From Siderastrea radians (lineage: Eukaryota; Cnidaria; Anthozoa; Scleractinia; Rhizangiidae), in the NCBI GenBank assembly GCA_964017195.1, contig OZ024896.1:6539987-6603986 (forward strand): a stretch of DNA of 64,000 nt, read 5' to 3'. The position numbers and the translations under genes were made by a program. Shown piece after piece: positions 32,763 to 45,200 of the stretch (position 1 is the stretch's first letter; the number at the start of each line of letters is the position of its first letter). The notes beneath the pieces were generated by a model. That model was given only the letters and a program-made list of their open reading frames with translations, did not search any database and was not told the origin of the DNA.

Positions 32763-33143
32763 CGGGGGGGGGGGGGGGATGATCGAAGGATTTTTTTGGG
32801 TTTGAAGTTTTCGATTCCGGAATTTTATTGGGTGAGAATTTGGCAAGTATTTTTTTTTGCTGTGGCTCGATTCAAGTGGGTTTTTTTTATGGACATTCAA
32901 AACAATCGATCTCAAGATTCTTGGTAGTGCTGACTGCGTAGTTCTTGTTATATCATGTAATCCTTTCTGGAAATTTTTAAAGCTTGGAAATTCGGCATGG
33001 GATTTTTTGGTGGCTTAATTTTTGTTCCAGGGATTTTTGTGGGTTTTGTTGGAAGCCCTAGGGATTTTTTTGGGTTTTTGATTTTTGCCCCCATTCGATC
33101 ATCCCCGTCACTACAAATCAGGAATACCCCCCCCCCCCCCGGG
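32763..33143. mobile_element. Insertion with poly-G/poly-C ends in unit A
   Basis: It starts with a G-run and gatgatcgaagg. It ends with the complement-like cattcgatcatcccc, then a short spacer and a C-run (33127-33140) and gggagt. The interior repeats gggatttttttgggttttg several times. The segment is absent from unit B, which supports an insertion. The family resembles a coral repeat known to me only from memory. Confidence 0.55.
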
Positions 33144-33521
33144 AGTTGTGCACATAATGGAAACGAATGGTGCCAAAAGTATAACGCACGTGCAGTCATT
33201 GTTTGCTATTTAATGCTTTTGTTTTGAGACGTTCTCGTTAACTGTCGCCTTCGTGTTTGCTTAAGCTCCTATTGGCTCCGCGATTGAGGGCTTCATTTGA
33301 ACGAATTTGTGTCTGTTAGACCATCTATTACAAAGACGCCCCCCCCCCCCCACCTTAACATTTAAAAGACAGGTCAACATTTTAACTGACTAATTAAAAG
33401 TTGTTTTGGAACTCCTGATTTCTTATGTAGTATGGTGGCGTCATAGGAGTTTTTAGAATTTCAAATCTAGTTTCCTTCATCATGTTGCTTTACAGCTCAA
33501 TAAGTTAGGGCAATATTATGC

Positions 33522-33563
<42 letters not shown>

Positions 33564-34156
33564 TTCTAGGTCAATTTATTTTAAATCGACTTCTTTGTTA
33601 ATTGCCTTTATTGCGGATGACATCAGATATTGCGAAAGTGTTGTTTTCACAGCTGGTGCGGATAATTATTGGGGTGGTTCCAAATCGGGTTCGACAAGTG
33701 AACAGTACTATGTTTGGACCAGGTTTTTAAGGAATGAAGCGTAATCCACAAAAACTATCAACGATATCGTTAATTTCTATTAGGGAAGGATTATCCGACT
33801 TTAATATAGGCTGACCAGTGAGCGAACAACAACCTAAAACTCAGCTTCTTAAAAGTACCTTTTGAGTGAGTGATATTTATAACCTTCCATTAGGAACCGT
33901 TCACCCATAAAAGAGTTATATAATTGATATAATTAAACACTCAGCTATATTTAAAAATAAAATCACTTTAGGAATGATAAAATCTCTTTTTGAGGCGAGT
34001 GTGAAATGATTTAAAATAACCAAGTTTTCAAAAACGTGTGCATCAGATTTTCCGTACAGTTATACATTGCTTCCACTGCTTTTCTGAGCAAAGCAATTAA
34101 AAAATAAAATACGTAAATAAATTAATCGTTGTCATTGTAAACTTTTCCGTTTACAG

Positions 34157-34228
34157 ATTCTTGTTGACCCCATTGAGAAACATCTAGAACTAGAAGAGCT
34201 TTTTTGCAACTAGCCTTGTTAGATCTTG
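34157..34228 (+). other. Conserved small exon, copy 1 (72 bp)
   Basis: It is bordered by ccgtttacag and cttg|gtaaattt. It aligns with 37346-37411 and 41261-41326: ttgaccccattgagaaaca, then gaagag, then gcaactagccttgttagatcttg. Splice sites are conserved in all three copies and there is no shared reading frame, so I take it as a non-coding 5' exon. The copy nearest the TPR-CHAT gene is the third. Confidence 0.5.
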
Positions 34229-35193
34229 GTAAATTTTGTACAGAATTTAAATTTTATTGAGAATTTTACAACAAGACAAGAAATTAAAGCTACTCTGTAC
34301 AAACTTTAATGCTGCCAAATCCTTCCTGAGGACGAAAATTAAACAGAAAAAGTGAAGACGGATTGCTGTTCTAATTTTCATAAACGGAAATGTTAACCCT
34401 TTAAGCCCTGACATAAAAATGCATATTCTCATTACTGATCTCCATCCATACATTTCTTATGGAACTAGTAGGGAGAATTTGTCTAAATATCAAGACATCT
34501 TATCCTTAGTGGTCACTTCTTTTATTCTTATCACTTAAATGTTCAAACAAGCAGTGATCGTGTAAAGAGAAATTTCCTTTTTACCAGGGCTTAGGGCTTA
34601 AAGGGTCAAATTTCCAAAAAGTAACTTCTAAGATAACGTCTGAGGTCACGGAAAACAAGCAACATCCGGCTAGCAAGCGATGTGCAAGAGTTTTTTGTTT
34701 TTTTAATCGCAACATTTCAGTATTTCGTTCACAAACTTAAAAGTTAGAACTACCTTTTGTAGCATCGTAAATACCAACAAAGAAACTTAAGTCCTTCTCA
34801 GCAGTTTTTGTTTGAACGGCAACAGGTCAAAATTTCGTCAACAGACTTAAAACGTACACATTTTTCCCTCTAAGTAAAAGAGTCAAAACCGCTTGAGAGA
34901 ACCCCAGGAATTATGTTAATTTAAGGTTCCACAAGACTAGGAAATCATGTGTATAAGACTTTCATATACGCTTTTGAGGCGGCACGAATATCGACGTAAG
35001 TTTCGTAGCTTTTCATTGTACTCTTAGTTTGTTAGCCTTTCCTTTGGGCCACAGTTGATATCATAATCGCGAGCTTTCAAGCGAGCGGCAAGCGAAATCT
35101 TAAGTGTAGAAACAGCCTGGTTTTCACTAGCCTCACAGGTACTAGCGCAAACGTAATACCCTTATTTCAGCGGAGAAACCGGCATCCACGCAA

Positions 35194-35876
35194 GCTTAGG
35201 CAATCAAAATTTGTCTTTCCGTTTCAGATGTAGATGAAGTTAGGTTATTTCGAATTTTCCAATTTACTTTTCAATTAAACAGCTTTTACGATTAAAAGTA
35301 GGGGGCTGTTTTTTGTCACTTACAATTTAAAACGTAAACATCAGAAATAATGTTACTTAGTCGAGATTTGTTACCACGTGATAATCCGTTAGGTTCACGT
35401 TCTCATCAGGAACAGATATTGTTTGTGATTAGCCAATGAGGTTGTAGGGCGGATCCTGATCGATATGTCAAAAGTATAACCTCTCTCCATATTCGTCCTT
35501 GCATCATGATAACTCGCCATCGAAGCGTCCATACCTCAATAAAGTGTCTCTATTTGCGTCATTTTAGGACCTTGAGAACCTTTTCAGGCAAGTTAAATTT
35601 GCATATTTTCCAATTTTTCTCAATTTTGCTTTCCTTACCGTTTGTTTTCCAATTATTTTCCCCTTTCATTTCTTCACCTCTTAATTGCACAACCTTTCTA
35701 AAAAAAATGTTGCCAACACTTGTACTTATTCTCGACCTTTCGTTTATTCACCGCTTCCATAGGTTCTCGTTGTCAGATTTGGTAACGGGATTGTGGGGAA
35801 TTTTTACGTAAGTAATGACCTTCTTTTAAAATGGCGCGCTTTAGAGGGGTAGAACGTTTAATCAAACCAGGTTGTA
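35194..35876. other. Spacer between duplicated units
   Basis: No gene is recognised. A frame at 35506-35811 is rich in Phe, Leu and Ser from T-rich sequence and resembles nothing that I know. Confidence 0.4.
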
Positions 35877-36226
35877 TGATCTCGGAGTTGTTAAGTCTTT
35901 CGCACCTGATATGGTACTATTGCAGCTCAGGACGAAAAACGTAACTGTCCTTTCTGTCGCTTACATTGGTTCCGCGATCGAAGACTTCGCATGCTTAGTC
36001 TACGACTTGAACGGTTTTAGGCTAAGATGTGTATGCCAGACCATTTATTGTAAAGACATCCCCACCCCTTCAGCAGCCAGGTCAACATTTTAACTCATTA
36101 CTTGAGAGTAGTTTAGGAAATCATTCCTTGTGTAGTATAGTGGCGTCATGGGGGGTTTTAGAATTTCAAATCTAGTTTCCTTCATCGTGGTGGTTTACAG
36201 CTGAATAAGCTTGGGTGATATTATGC

Positions 36227-36261
<35 letters not shown>

Positions 36262-36654
36262 ATATTTGGCTCAAGGTCAATTCATCTTAAATTGGCTTCT
36301 TTGTTAATTGCCTTTATTGCGGATGACATCAGATATTGCGAAAGTGTTGTTTTCACAGCTGGTGCGGATAATTATTGGGGTGGTTCCAAATCGGGTTCGA
36401 CAAGTGAACAGTACTATGTTTGGACCAAGTTTTTAAGGAATGAAGCATAATTCACAAAAACTATCAACGATATCGTTAATTTATATTAGGGACAGATTAT
36501 CCGACTTTAATATGTAGGCTGACCAATGAGCGAACAACAACCTAAAACACAGCTTCTTATAAGTACCTTTTGAGTCAGTGATATTTATTACCTTCCATTA
36601 GGAACCGTTTACCCATAAAAGAGTTATATAATTGATATAAATAAATGTAAAGAA

Positions 36655-36735
36655 GATCCTCGCAGTTATTAATGCAACTTATGTAGTTGCGAAAAAGAAA
36701 GCCTGAAAAAAAAAATCAGGCTTGCCGGGAAATCA
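36655..36735 (-). mobile_element. SINE tail fragment inside unit B
   Basis: On the minus strand it reads caagcctgat..tcaggctttctttttcgcaact..aagttgcattaataactgcgaggatc, the same tail as at 25935 and 21718. Unit A lacks it at the matching place (about 33930), so it inserted after the duplication or was lost from A. Confidence 0.7.
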
Positions 36736-37345
36736 CTTTAGGAATGATCAAATCTCTTTTTGAGGCGAGTGTGAATTCATTTTAAATTGGCTCGTTTGTT
36801 AATTTCCTTTATTGCGGATGACATCAGAAATTGTTTAATTCTTTTTCACAGTTGGTGCGGATAATTATAGGGGTTGTTCTAAATCGGATTCCACAAGTAA
36901 AGAGTACGATGTTTGGACCAGGTTTTTTAAGGAATGAAGCGTTCTTCGCAAAACTACTAAACGAAATTGCTTAATTTATATTAGAGACTGATAATGAAAC
37001 TTTAATATAGTAGTGTGACCAATTACCGAACAACGACAACCTAAAACACAGCGTCTTATAAGTGCTTTCAGAGTCAGTGATATTTATAGCCTTCCATTAG
37101 GAACCATTTACCCATTAAAGAGTTACATAATTGATATAATTAAACACCTAAAAATGAAATCACTTTAGGAATGATCAAGTGCCTTTTTGAGGTGTGTGAA
37201 ATGTTTTTAGTACGTTTTCGAAATTCCGTGTATCAGATTTTCAGCATTGTTACCATTACTTCGACTGCTTTTCCGTGCAAAGCAATTTTAAAAAACAAAA
37301 TAAGTGATTAAATGGATTGTCATTGTAAAAATTTTCCGTTTACAG

Positions 37346-37411
37346 GTACTGTTGAGCCCCACTGAGAAACACCGAGAAGAGGTTATCGGCAACTAGTCTT
37401 GTTAGATCTTG
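37346..37411 (+). other. Conserved small exon, copy 2 (66 bp)
   Basis: It is bordered by ccgtttacag and cttg|gtgagtat, with the same layout as copies 1 and 3. Confidence 0.5.
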
Positions 37412-38283
37412 GTGAGTATAAGAATTTTTATTTTACAACAAGACGAGGAATTAAAGCTACTCTGTAAAAAAGTTAATGTTGCCAAATCTTTCCTGAGGAC
37501 GAAAATTTAACTATCAACAAAATTGAAGAAGGGTTACTGTTCTAATTCTCACAAACGGAGATTTTAAATTTCCTCTAAGTAACTTCTAAGATGACGTCTG
37601 AGGTCATTAATTGCGCTTTGTAATACGTGCTGTGGAAAACAAACAGCAACCGGCTAGCAAGCGATGTTCAAGAGCTTTATTTGAATGGTAACATTTCAGT
37701 ATTTCGTTCACAAACTTAAAAGTTAGAACCACCTTGTACAGCATCGTAAATACCGCCACAGCAACTAAATGCCTTCTCAGGAGTTTTTGTTTGAATGGTA
37801 ACACGCCAAAACGGACACATTTTCTTCCTTAGAGGGAAAGGGTCAAAACCGCTTAAGAGGACTCCAGGAATTATGTTGATTTGAGCTTCCACAAGGCCAG
37901 GAAATCATGTGTATGACTTACGTATTTGCTTTTGAGGCAGTAAACGTGTATCAGCCTTTGCTTTATGCCACAATGTATATCATAACAGCGAGCTTTTGAC
38001 CGAGCGGCAAGCAAAATCTTAAGCGTAGAACCTGCCGGTTTTCATTAGCTGCACACGCTCAGGCGCAAACGTAATAACCCTTATTTCAGCGCGGAAACCG
38101 GCATCCACGCAATTAATCCACGCACTAATCTCGCGGCCAATTCTGTTACAAGACAAAGATTAAACATGGCTGCCCTCGGTTCTCTCCACTTTCTTTCTTG
38201 TAACGTTGCATCACACTAAACAACTCCTCGTACGCGATGGGTAGTTTTAAAGCAACACATTAATATCAACCAAAACAACTGAG

Positions 38284-38378
38284 TATAAATAAATCTCACA
38301 AAGAGAATTTTCCTGGTCTGCAGGTTTGTGTTTTCTTCGCCTCAACAAAGAAGATCCCTCTTTTGGCAGCTAGCTGCG
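38284..38378 (+). promoter_or_regulatory. Putative TATA promoter and short leader exon
   Basis: A TATA-like box tataaata is at 38284-38291. About 85 bp downstream lies a strong donor, AGCTGCG|GTAAGTGC, at 38378/38379. This has the form of a small first exon on the plus strand. No matching coding exon could be identified, but the TPR-CHAT gene is the next plus-strand gene, 4 kb downstream. Confidence 0.35.
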
Positions 38379-40684
38379 GTAAGTGCATCGCCCAAAATGC
38401 CGCGACATACAGCCGGGACCTCTCTACGGTCCAGGGCGCTCAATTTGAAAAGCTTCTAATGACAAAGGCACCAAAATACAAAGAAAATGGAGGAAAATAG
38501 CGAAACAAGGTGTACGTTTTGCTCCTAGGTTCTTTACCGCTTAGGTTTACCCGGGCTTTTTCAGAAGAGGAGTTAAGGAATCATTTAAGGCCCTTTTGAC
38601 TTCTCTGCAACTTGAAGAACTAGTATCAAATGGCTTCTAAAAGTCTGGGGTTTTTTTGCTAATTTTAATATGAGAAAAGTACGTCACTAATATTCAGGAG
38701 TGTTTTACTCTTCAAGGAAGGACTCAATAACTTAAGTTTACCCGGGGAAAGTAAGCCTTATATCTAAGCTACGAATAGGCGAAGGTTGGATTCAATACGA
38801 TGCTTAGAAGTAGTATCGAAACGAGAATTTCTTGAAGCAGTTGCTTAAACCCTTAACGACGCTCCAAAATGTCTTCTTCCGAACTCCCGTGAGACCTTAC
38901 AAGAGAGCTCAAGTTCCGCCTCCAAGAACAATAGGATTTACTTTTAGCTAATGAGTCATTGTTCTCGCATCGACTACCGCGAAAATTCAAATTCAATCGA
39001 TGTTTAAACAGAGATGCTTGAAAACCCCTAACTGAAAAGTAAACCGTTTTGTGCTACCAAAGGAAAACCTAGCTTACAAAATTTCTTCAACTTCGATTTG
39101 ACCGATTGGTAACCAGTGGTTAGAGCGATTGACTCACGCGGTGTGCGCCTTCTAGCCTGCGTATAAAACAGGCCGTACCAGTCTGTTTTTTTCCGACGGC
39201 GAGTTAAGGAGAGCGAGAAAAGTGAACCTTTCTCCTTTCGTCGGGAGTGACTCGCTCTTAGCACTCGCCTGAAATTGCGCTTTGAAAAAAACATACAAGT
39301 AATAATGAATGTCCATGTTTTGCTCGCGCACTCGTATTCGGCTAGCCAGCGATTAAGGTTGCTCAACTGCTAGCAGTCTAAATAGAATATCGGAAGCGCT
39401 TGCTGTTTAAGCATCGCTTTTCAGAATGCTTGATCTGCGTGAATTTTACTTCAACAATTACTTCGTTAATTTTCTCAGTGTTACGAAGCGCAAGTCTTTC
39501 CCTTCGTTCGCAACGAGTTCTGTTCGCAAACCTTTATATTAAGGTTATAATTAATTGACTAAAAATTAGAAATCTGCAATAAGATGTGACGTCGCAACTA
39601 AACGTTTACTCGACCATCATATACCAAAACTCACCTGCCAAATAATGAGTTAATTGTTTTTTAATGGAGGAATTGACAAGTGCACGTTCGCATTCTAAGT
39701 TTAATTTCTAAGACTACTGTGTGACAGATTAGCCGTGGTTACACGAAGCACATTTAGCTAGGTAAACATGAGGTTTTCTTCGGGAAAATGGCGTTACCCC
39801 GTGTAACCGCTTTTTACCTGGGAAAAATTTGCCCAGGTAAATTTTCATGGTGAGCCCCAAGCAAAACCCTATGTGGATATTGAAGGGTCGTTAAGTTCCC
39901 CAGGAAAACCTACCATTGAGAAGCCGAGTTTTAGTCACTGCAGGTGCAGTTCGTGACCAGCCGGTTGACGTAATTTTCAAATTCACTCAGGTATACACTA
40001 AGTATAATTATTGATCTGCAAACCCCTAATAAAGCAAAAAGAACTAACTTGGAGACGCTATCAAGATTTTTTGCGCTGTCAGATTACACATTATTATGAA
40101 ACGTTTCTAATTTTATTACCCTCCTTTTGGTACCAATTCTTAGAAATAGGGATTTAATCGAAGCTGTATACCCTGGGGGGTACTCTTTGCCTTTTCTACA
40201 AATTCTTTTGCTTTACCATGCATCATTATTATGAAAAGGCAGTTGATGTTGAGCATCTTTAGGAGTTAAATATAGAACAGAACAGAACAGAACAGTTACT
40301 TTTATTTATTTCAGTCAGGGAGATCCCTTCTAGCATTTATTATTTAAAAGATATTCAAAATTGTCAATTTCATTTGCGAAACAAACTGGAACTCAATTTT
40401 ACATTTTAATGCAAAGCATTCGAATGAAAAATTAATTATTACATTGGGTAAAATTAACGTAATTTGATGTCATCTGTAGGACGCTGACGAAAATTCTAGA
40501 TGTCGATAAAATTCTAGAAGGCCGCGACTTCCTCTTATCTCTTTAAAAAATAATTACTCAAATTTAGTAGTCATTGAAAAAAAACCAACCATTTGAAATA
40601 CAACTGTTGTTAATGAATAGAAATGATTCGAAATTGTAGTTAATGGGGTTTCATTAGGAATTTTAATGCTGCAAAAGAAGAGTT
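38379..40684. other. Non-coding stretch
   Basis: No gene is recognised. A short (GAACA)n run lies at about 40274-40295. Confidence 0.45.
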
Positions 40685-41720
40685 GGTAAATTAGTTTTAA
40701 AGTACCTCGTTTGTTAGTTGTCTTTATCGCGGATGACATCATAATTGCGCAAAAGTTGGCTTGTTCGGAGAACTATTGAAGTCGTTCCAAATGACGGTTT
40801 GTATCTCGACACGTAAAGATTTCGATGTGCAGACCACGTCTTTTAGGATTTTTTAAAATTAAGTTAGAATATGTTTTTGTTAAGAATCGGAAATTTACTA
40901 AAAAGTATCAACGTTATTCCTTATTCTAGTGTACATTTACCAATGAGTGAACAACCTAGGTTAACTCAGCTTCTCGTAGGTGAAGTTTGTTTCAGGGATA
41001 TTTGTATGCTTCCATTTGGAACTATTTATCAATTATAGCGTAATATAATAGTTAAATGCAAAGAGCTCAAAATAAATTCACTTTAGGAACGATCAAATTT
41101 CTATTTGAGCTGAGTGTAAAATGATTGAACGTTGACGAAATCCTATTTACCAGAATCTCAATTTGCACATAGGTTCGACTTCCTTTGTAAAAATCAATTT
41201 CGATTCAAAAATGACATTAGTGAATAAATTAACTGTCACTGTGAAATTTCCCAGTTTCAGACTTTTGAACACCCCTAAGGAAAAACACCAAGAAGAGCCT
41301 TTTGCAATTATCCTTGTTCGATCTTGGTAAGTATTGAAATTTAATTCATCTGAGTAGTTTACCAATTGTTAACAAATCTTTGCTGAAGACAAAACTTTAA
41401 CTCACAAAAAATTGAAAGATTGCCTTTCTAATTTTCCTAAATGACAATATTAAGTTTCCTATAAGTATGTTCTAAGCTAACGTCTCATGTCACAAAATTC
41501 CCTTGTAATAAGTACTAATAGCGAAACAAACAGCAACACTAGCAAGCACTGTTCAAGTGCTTTAATTTGAATGGTAGCATTTCAGTATTTCATTCACAAC
41601 CGTAAAACTTAGAACCACCTTGTACGCAACACAGTAAGTAGCATCTTACATAACTACTTCACAGAAGTTTTTTCTTGAATGGTAACACGTCAAAATTTTA
41701 GCAGCAGTGAAGGTGCAGAC
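40685..41720 (+). repeat. Diverged fourth copy of the duplicated block
   Basis: It keeps the order seen in units A and B: gcggatgacatca (40731), aacgatcaaatttctatttgag (41089), the small exon (41261-41326), then atggtagcatttcagtatttc (41572) and tgaatggtaacacgtcaaaattt (41677). It is much more diverged than A and B are from each other, and it ends about 300 bp before the TPR repeats begin. Confidence 0.7.
41261..41326 (+). other. Conserved small exon, copy 3, upstream of TPR-CHAT
   Basis: It is bordered by cccagtttcag and cttg|gtaagtat. This is the copy closest to the TPR-CHAT coding region, about 700 bp upstream, and is the natural candidate for its 5' non-coding exon. Confidence 0.45.
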
Positions 41721-42067
41721 TTTTACCTACTTTACAAGTTATTGCAATGCAATGACGTTATTGCCATTATTATTATTTTTGTTACCTTGCAGTTCTCTAA
41801 AATGTTTATGTTGACATGACCTTATAGTTCAATGCCTTGCGTTACAGCAAAAGCTCTATTAGACCCCCCCCACTCGTAAGACTTCGATTTTTGTCGGCAA
41901 AAGCTGTTATAAATGGGTGCCCTGGGCAACTAAAAATAACAAATAATAAGTATAAGAAAAATAACAATAATAATAATATTAATAACCCAAATTTTGCAGT
42001 TACAATTTGCAGAGAACGTCAAACAAACATCCATCAACAGCCAAAAAAAGGCCCGATAGGGCTGGAG

Positions 42068-42274
42068 AAGGAAGGGGTTATTGCAATCTCGACATCACTA
42101 GGTAGATTTGAAGAAGCCACAGAGTTCCACAATAAACCTATCAATAGCCAAAGAACTGGGCGATAGGGTAAGAGAAGGAAAAGCTTATTTCAATCACGCA
42201 ACGCTTACAGAAAGTGTAAGGGATTTGAAGAAGCCATAGAGTTCCACAAAAAGCACCTATCAATAGCCAAAGAA
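42068..42274 (+). pseudogene. Broken 5' TPR repeats of the TPR-CHAT gene
   Basis: Repeat sequence of the same 120-bp family is readable here (GRFEEATEFHNK, then SIAKE-like, then EGKAYFN) but in changing frames. At 42134 two bases are missing compared with the repeats (aataaacctatc instead of aataaacacctatc). At about 42190-42225 a further net indel breaks the frame. Upstream of about 42068 TPR similarity fades. The open part therefore starts within the repeats, at an internal Met. Confidence 0.75.
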
Positions 42275-45200
42275 ATGGGCGATGAGGCAGGAGAAGGAAT
42301 AGCCCATTGCAATCTCGGCAACGCTTATGACAGCCCAGCAAGATTTCAAGAAGCCATAGAATTGCACAATAAACAACTATCACTATCCAAAGAAGTAGGT
42401 GATAAGGCTGGAGAAGGAAAAGCCTATGGCAATCTCGGCAACACTTATCGCAGCCTAGGAAAATTTCAAGAAGCCATAGAGCTCCACAATAAGCAACTAT
42501 CAATAGCCAAAGAACTGGACGATAAGGCTGCAGAAGGAAAAGCTTATTGCAATCTCGGCAACGCTTATCGCAGCCTAGGAAGATTTGAAGAAGCCAAAGA
42601 ATTCCACATTAAACACCTATCAATAGCAAAGGAAATCGGCGATAGGGCTGCAGAAGGAAAAGCTTATAACAATCTTGGCAACGCTTATCACAGCTTTGGA
42701 AGATTTCAAGAAGCCATAGAATTCCACAATAAACACCTATCAATATCCAGAGAAGTCGGCGATAGGGCTGGAGAAGGAAGCGCCTATTGCAATCTCGGCA
42801 TCGCTTATCGCAGCCTAGGGAAATTTCAAGAAGCCATAGAATTCCACAATAAACACCTATCAATAACCAAAGAAGTGGGCGATTGGGCTGGAGAAGGAAG
42901 CGCCTATTGCAATCTCGGCAACGCTTATGACAGCCTAGGAAGATTTGAAGAAGCCGTAGAATTCCACAATAAACACCTATCAATATCCAAAGAAGTGGGC
43001 GATAAGGCTGGAGAAGGAAAAGCTTATTGCAATCTCGGCAACGCTTATCACAGCCTTGGAAGATTTCAAGAAGCCATAGAATTCCACAATAAACACCTAT
43101 CAATATCCAAAGAATTAGGTGCTAGGGATGGAGAAGGAAAAGCCTATGGCAATCTTGGCAACACTTATTGCAGCCTAGAAAGATTTCAAGAAGCCATAGA
43201 ATTCCACAATAAACACCTATCGATAGCCAAAGAACTGGGCGATAAGGATGGAGAAGGGATAACCTATTGCAATCTCGGCATCGCTTATCACAGCCTAGGA
43301 AGATTTCAAGATGCCAAAGAATTCCACAATAAACACCTATCAATAGCAAAGGAAGTCGGCGATAGGGGTGGAGAAGGAAAAGCCTATGGCAATCTCGGCA
43401 TCGCTTATCACAGCCTGGGAAGATTTCAAGAAGCCATAGAATTCCACAATAAACACCTATCGATAGCCAAAGATCTGGGCGATAAGGATGGAGAAGGGAT
43501 AACCTATTGCAATCTCGGCATCGCTTATCACAGCCTAGGAAGATTTCAAGATGCCAAAGAATTCCACAATAAACACCTATCAATAGCAAAGGAAGTCGGC
43601 GATAGGGGTGGAGAAGGAAAAGCCTATAGCAATCTCTGCAACGCTTATCACAGCCTTGGAAGATTTCAAGAAGCCATGGAATTCCACAATAAACAGCTAT
43701 CGTTATCCAAAGAAGAGGGCAATAGGGCTGGAGAAGGAATAGCCTATTGCAATCTCGGCATCGCTTATCACAGCCTAGGAAGATTTCAAGAAGCCATGGA
43801 ATTCCACAATAAACACCTATCAATATCCAAAGAATTAGGTGCTAGGGATGGAGAAGGAAAAGCCTATGGCAATCTTGGCAACACTTATTGCAGCCTAGAA
43901 AGATTTCAAGAAGCCATAGAATTCCACAATAAACAACTATCAATATCCAAAGAAGTGGGCGATAAGGCTGGAGAAGGAATAGCCTATTGCAATCTCGGCA
44001 TCGCTTATCACAGCCTTGGAAGATTTCAAGAAGCCATGGAATTCCACAATAAACACCTATCAGTATCCAAAGAAGTGGGCGATAGGGATGGAGAAGGAAA
44101 AGCCTATGGTAATCTCGGCAACACTTACAGCAGTCTAGAAAGATTTCAAGAAGCCATAGAATTCCACAATAAACAACTATCAATATCCAAAGAAGTGGGT
44201 GATAAGGTTGGAGAAGGAAAAGCCTATGGCAGTCTCGGCATCGCTTATCACAGCCTTGGAAGATTTCAAGAAGCCATAGAATTCTACAACAAGCACCTAT
44301 CAATATCCAAAGAAGTGGGCGATAGGGCTGGAGAACGAAAAGCCTATAGGAATCTCGGCAACGCTTATAAAAGCCTAGGAAGATTTGAAGAAGCCGCAGA
44401 ATTCCACAATAAAGACCTATCAATAGCCAAAGAAGTGGGCGATAAGGCTGGAGAAGGAAAAGCCTATGTAAATCTAGGCAGTGCTTACCATGGCCTAGAA
44501 AGACTCGATGAGGCCCTAGAGTACCATATTAAAGCCCTATCAGTAACCAAGGAAGTGGGAGATAGGGTTGCAGAAGGAGTAGCCTATACAAATCTCGGCA
44601 CTACTTATCACAACCTACGCAAATTCCAAAAGGCCAAGGAATCTTTCCAATCTAGCATAGACGTTTTTGATATCGTGAGACCTAGTCTCAGGTCTGAAGA
44701 TGCCTGGAAAATAAGTTTCCAAGACAAATATTGCTATGCGTTTAAGAACTTGTGGCATACTCTGTTAGATCATCTGGATATGACTGATGAGGCTTTGTTT
44801 GTTGCCGAGCGAGGTCGAGCACAGACTTTGGTCGATACCTTAAAAATACAGTACGGATTAACAACACTGCCATTACCTTCACTTGAAACTAAAGAAACAA
44901 TTTCTTACATCTCCAACAACCTTTCCACACAAACAGTGTTTATAGGAATTGAACGCAACATAATCGTGTTCTGGGTTATCAGAAAGGAAAACAAGTTTGA
45001 GCTTCGGCGAATGGAAGTAGGTGGGAGAGAGGGACACAGCAATTCCATTACTGACTTGTTGGAAACTACTCTGAAGAACATTGGGGCTGGTGTTTGTATT
45101 AGACGCGAGAATCGTTCGTTAGAACCAGCTGATGACTCCAACAGAGGAGATGACGAGGAACCAGCACAGACGTTAAAGTGCACCATCGACTCATTACAGC

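Larger units (their letters stand above)
32427..35193 (+). repeat. Segmental duplication, unit A
   Basis: From gatctcggaattgtttaatc to accggcatccacgcaa this block aligns, in the same order and orientation, with unit B (35877-38112). Local identity is high: a run of about 150 bp around 33600-33740 is almost unchanged in B. Unit A holds an insertion of about 700 bp (about 32520-33240) with poly-G/poly-C ends. It contains one copy of the small conserved exon (34157-34228). The 69-codon reading frame at 33535 is kept in B but broken in the third and fourth copies, so I do not call it a gene. Confidence 0.85.
35877..38112 (+). repeat. Segmental duplication, unit B
   Basis: Direct copy of unit A (see there). 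Inside B about 500 bp is itself doubled: the segment starting at 36279 (attcatcttaaattggctt) recurs at 36775 in decayed form, directly after the SINE fragment. The small exon is at 37346-37411. A fourth, more diverged relative of the same block lies at 40685-41720, next to the TPR-CHAT gene. Confidence 0.85.

Noticed and set aside
33535..33744. 69-codon frame, repeated as 79 codons at 36211-36450
   Set aside because: It is conserved between two recent duplicates only; the third and fourth copies (36775 and 40685) have lost the frame, so there is no sign of protein selection.
42609..44423. Three long minus-strand reading frames rich in Leu, Cys and Trp across the TPR region
   Set aside because: They are antisense shadows of the 120-bp repeats; their own periodicity follows the plus-strand coding repeats.
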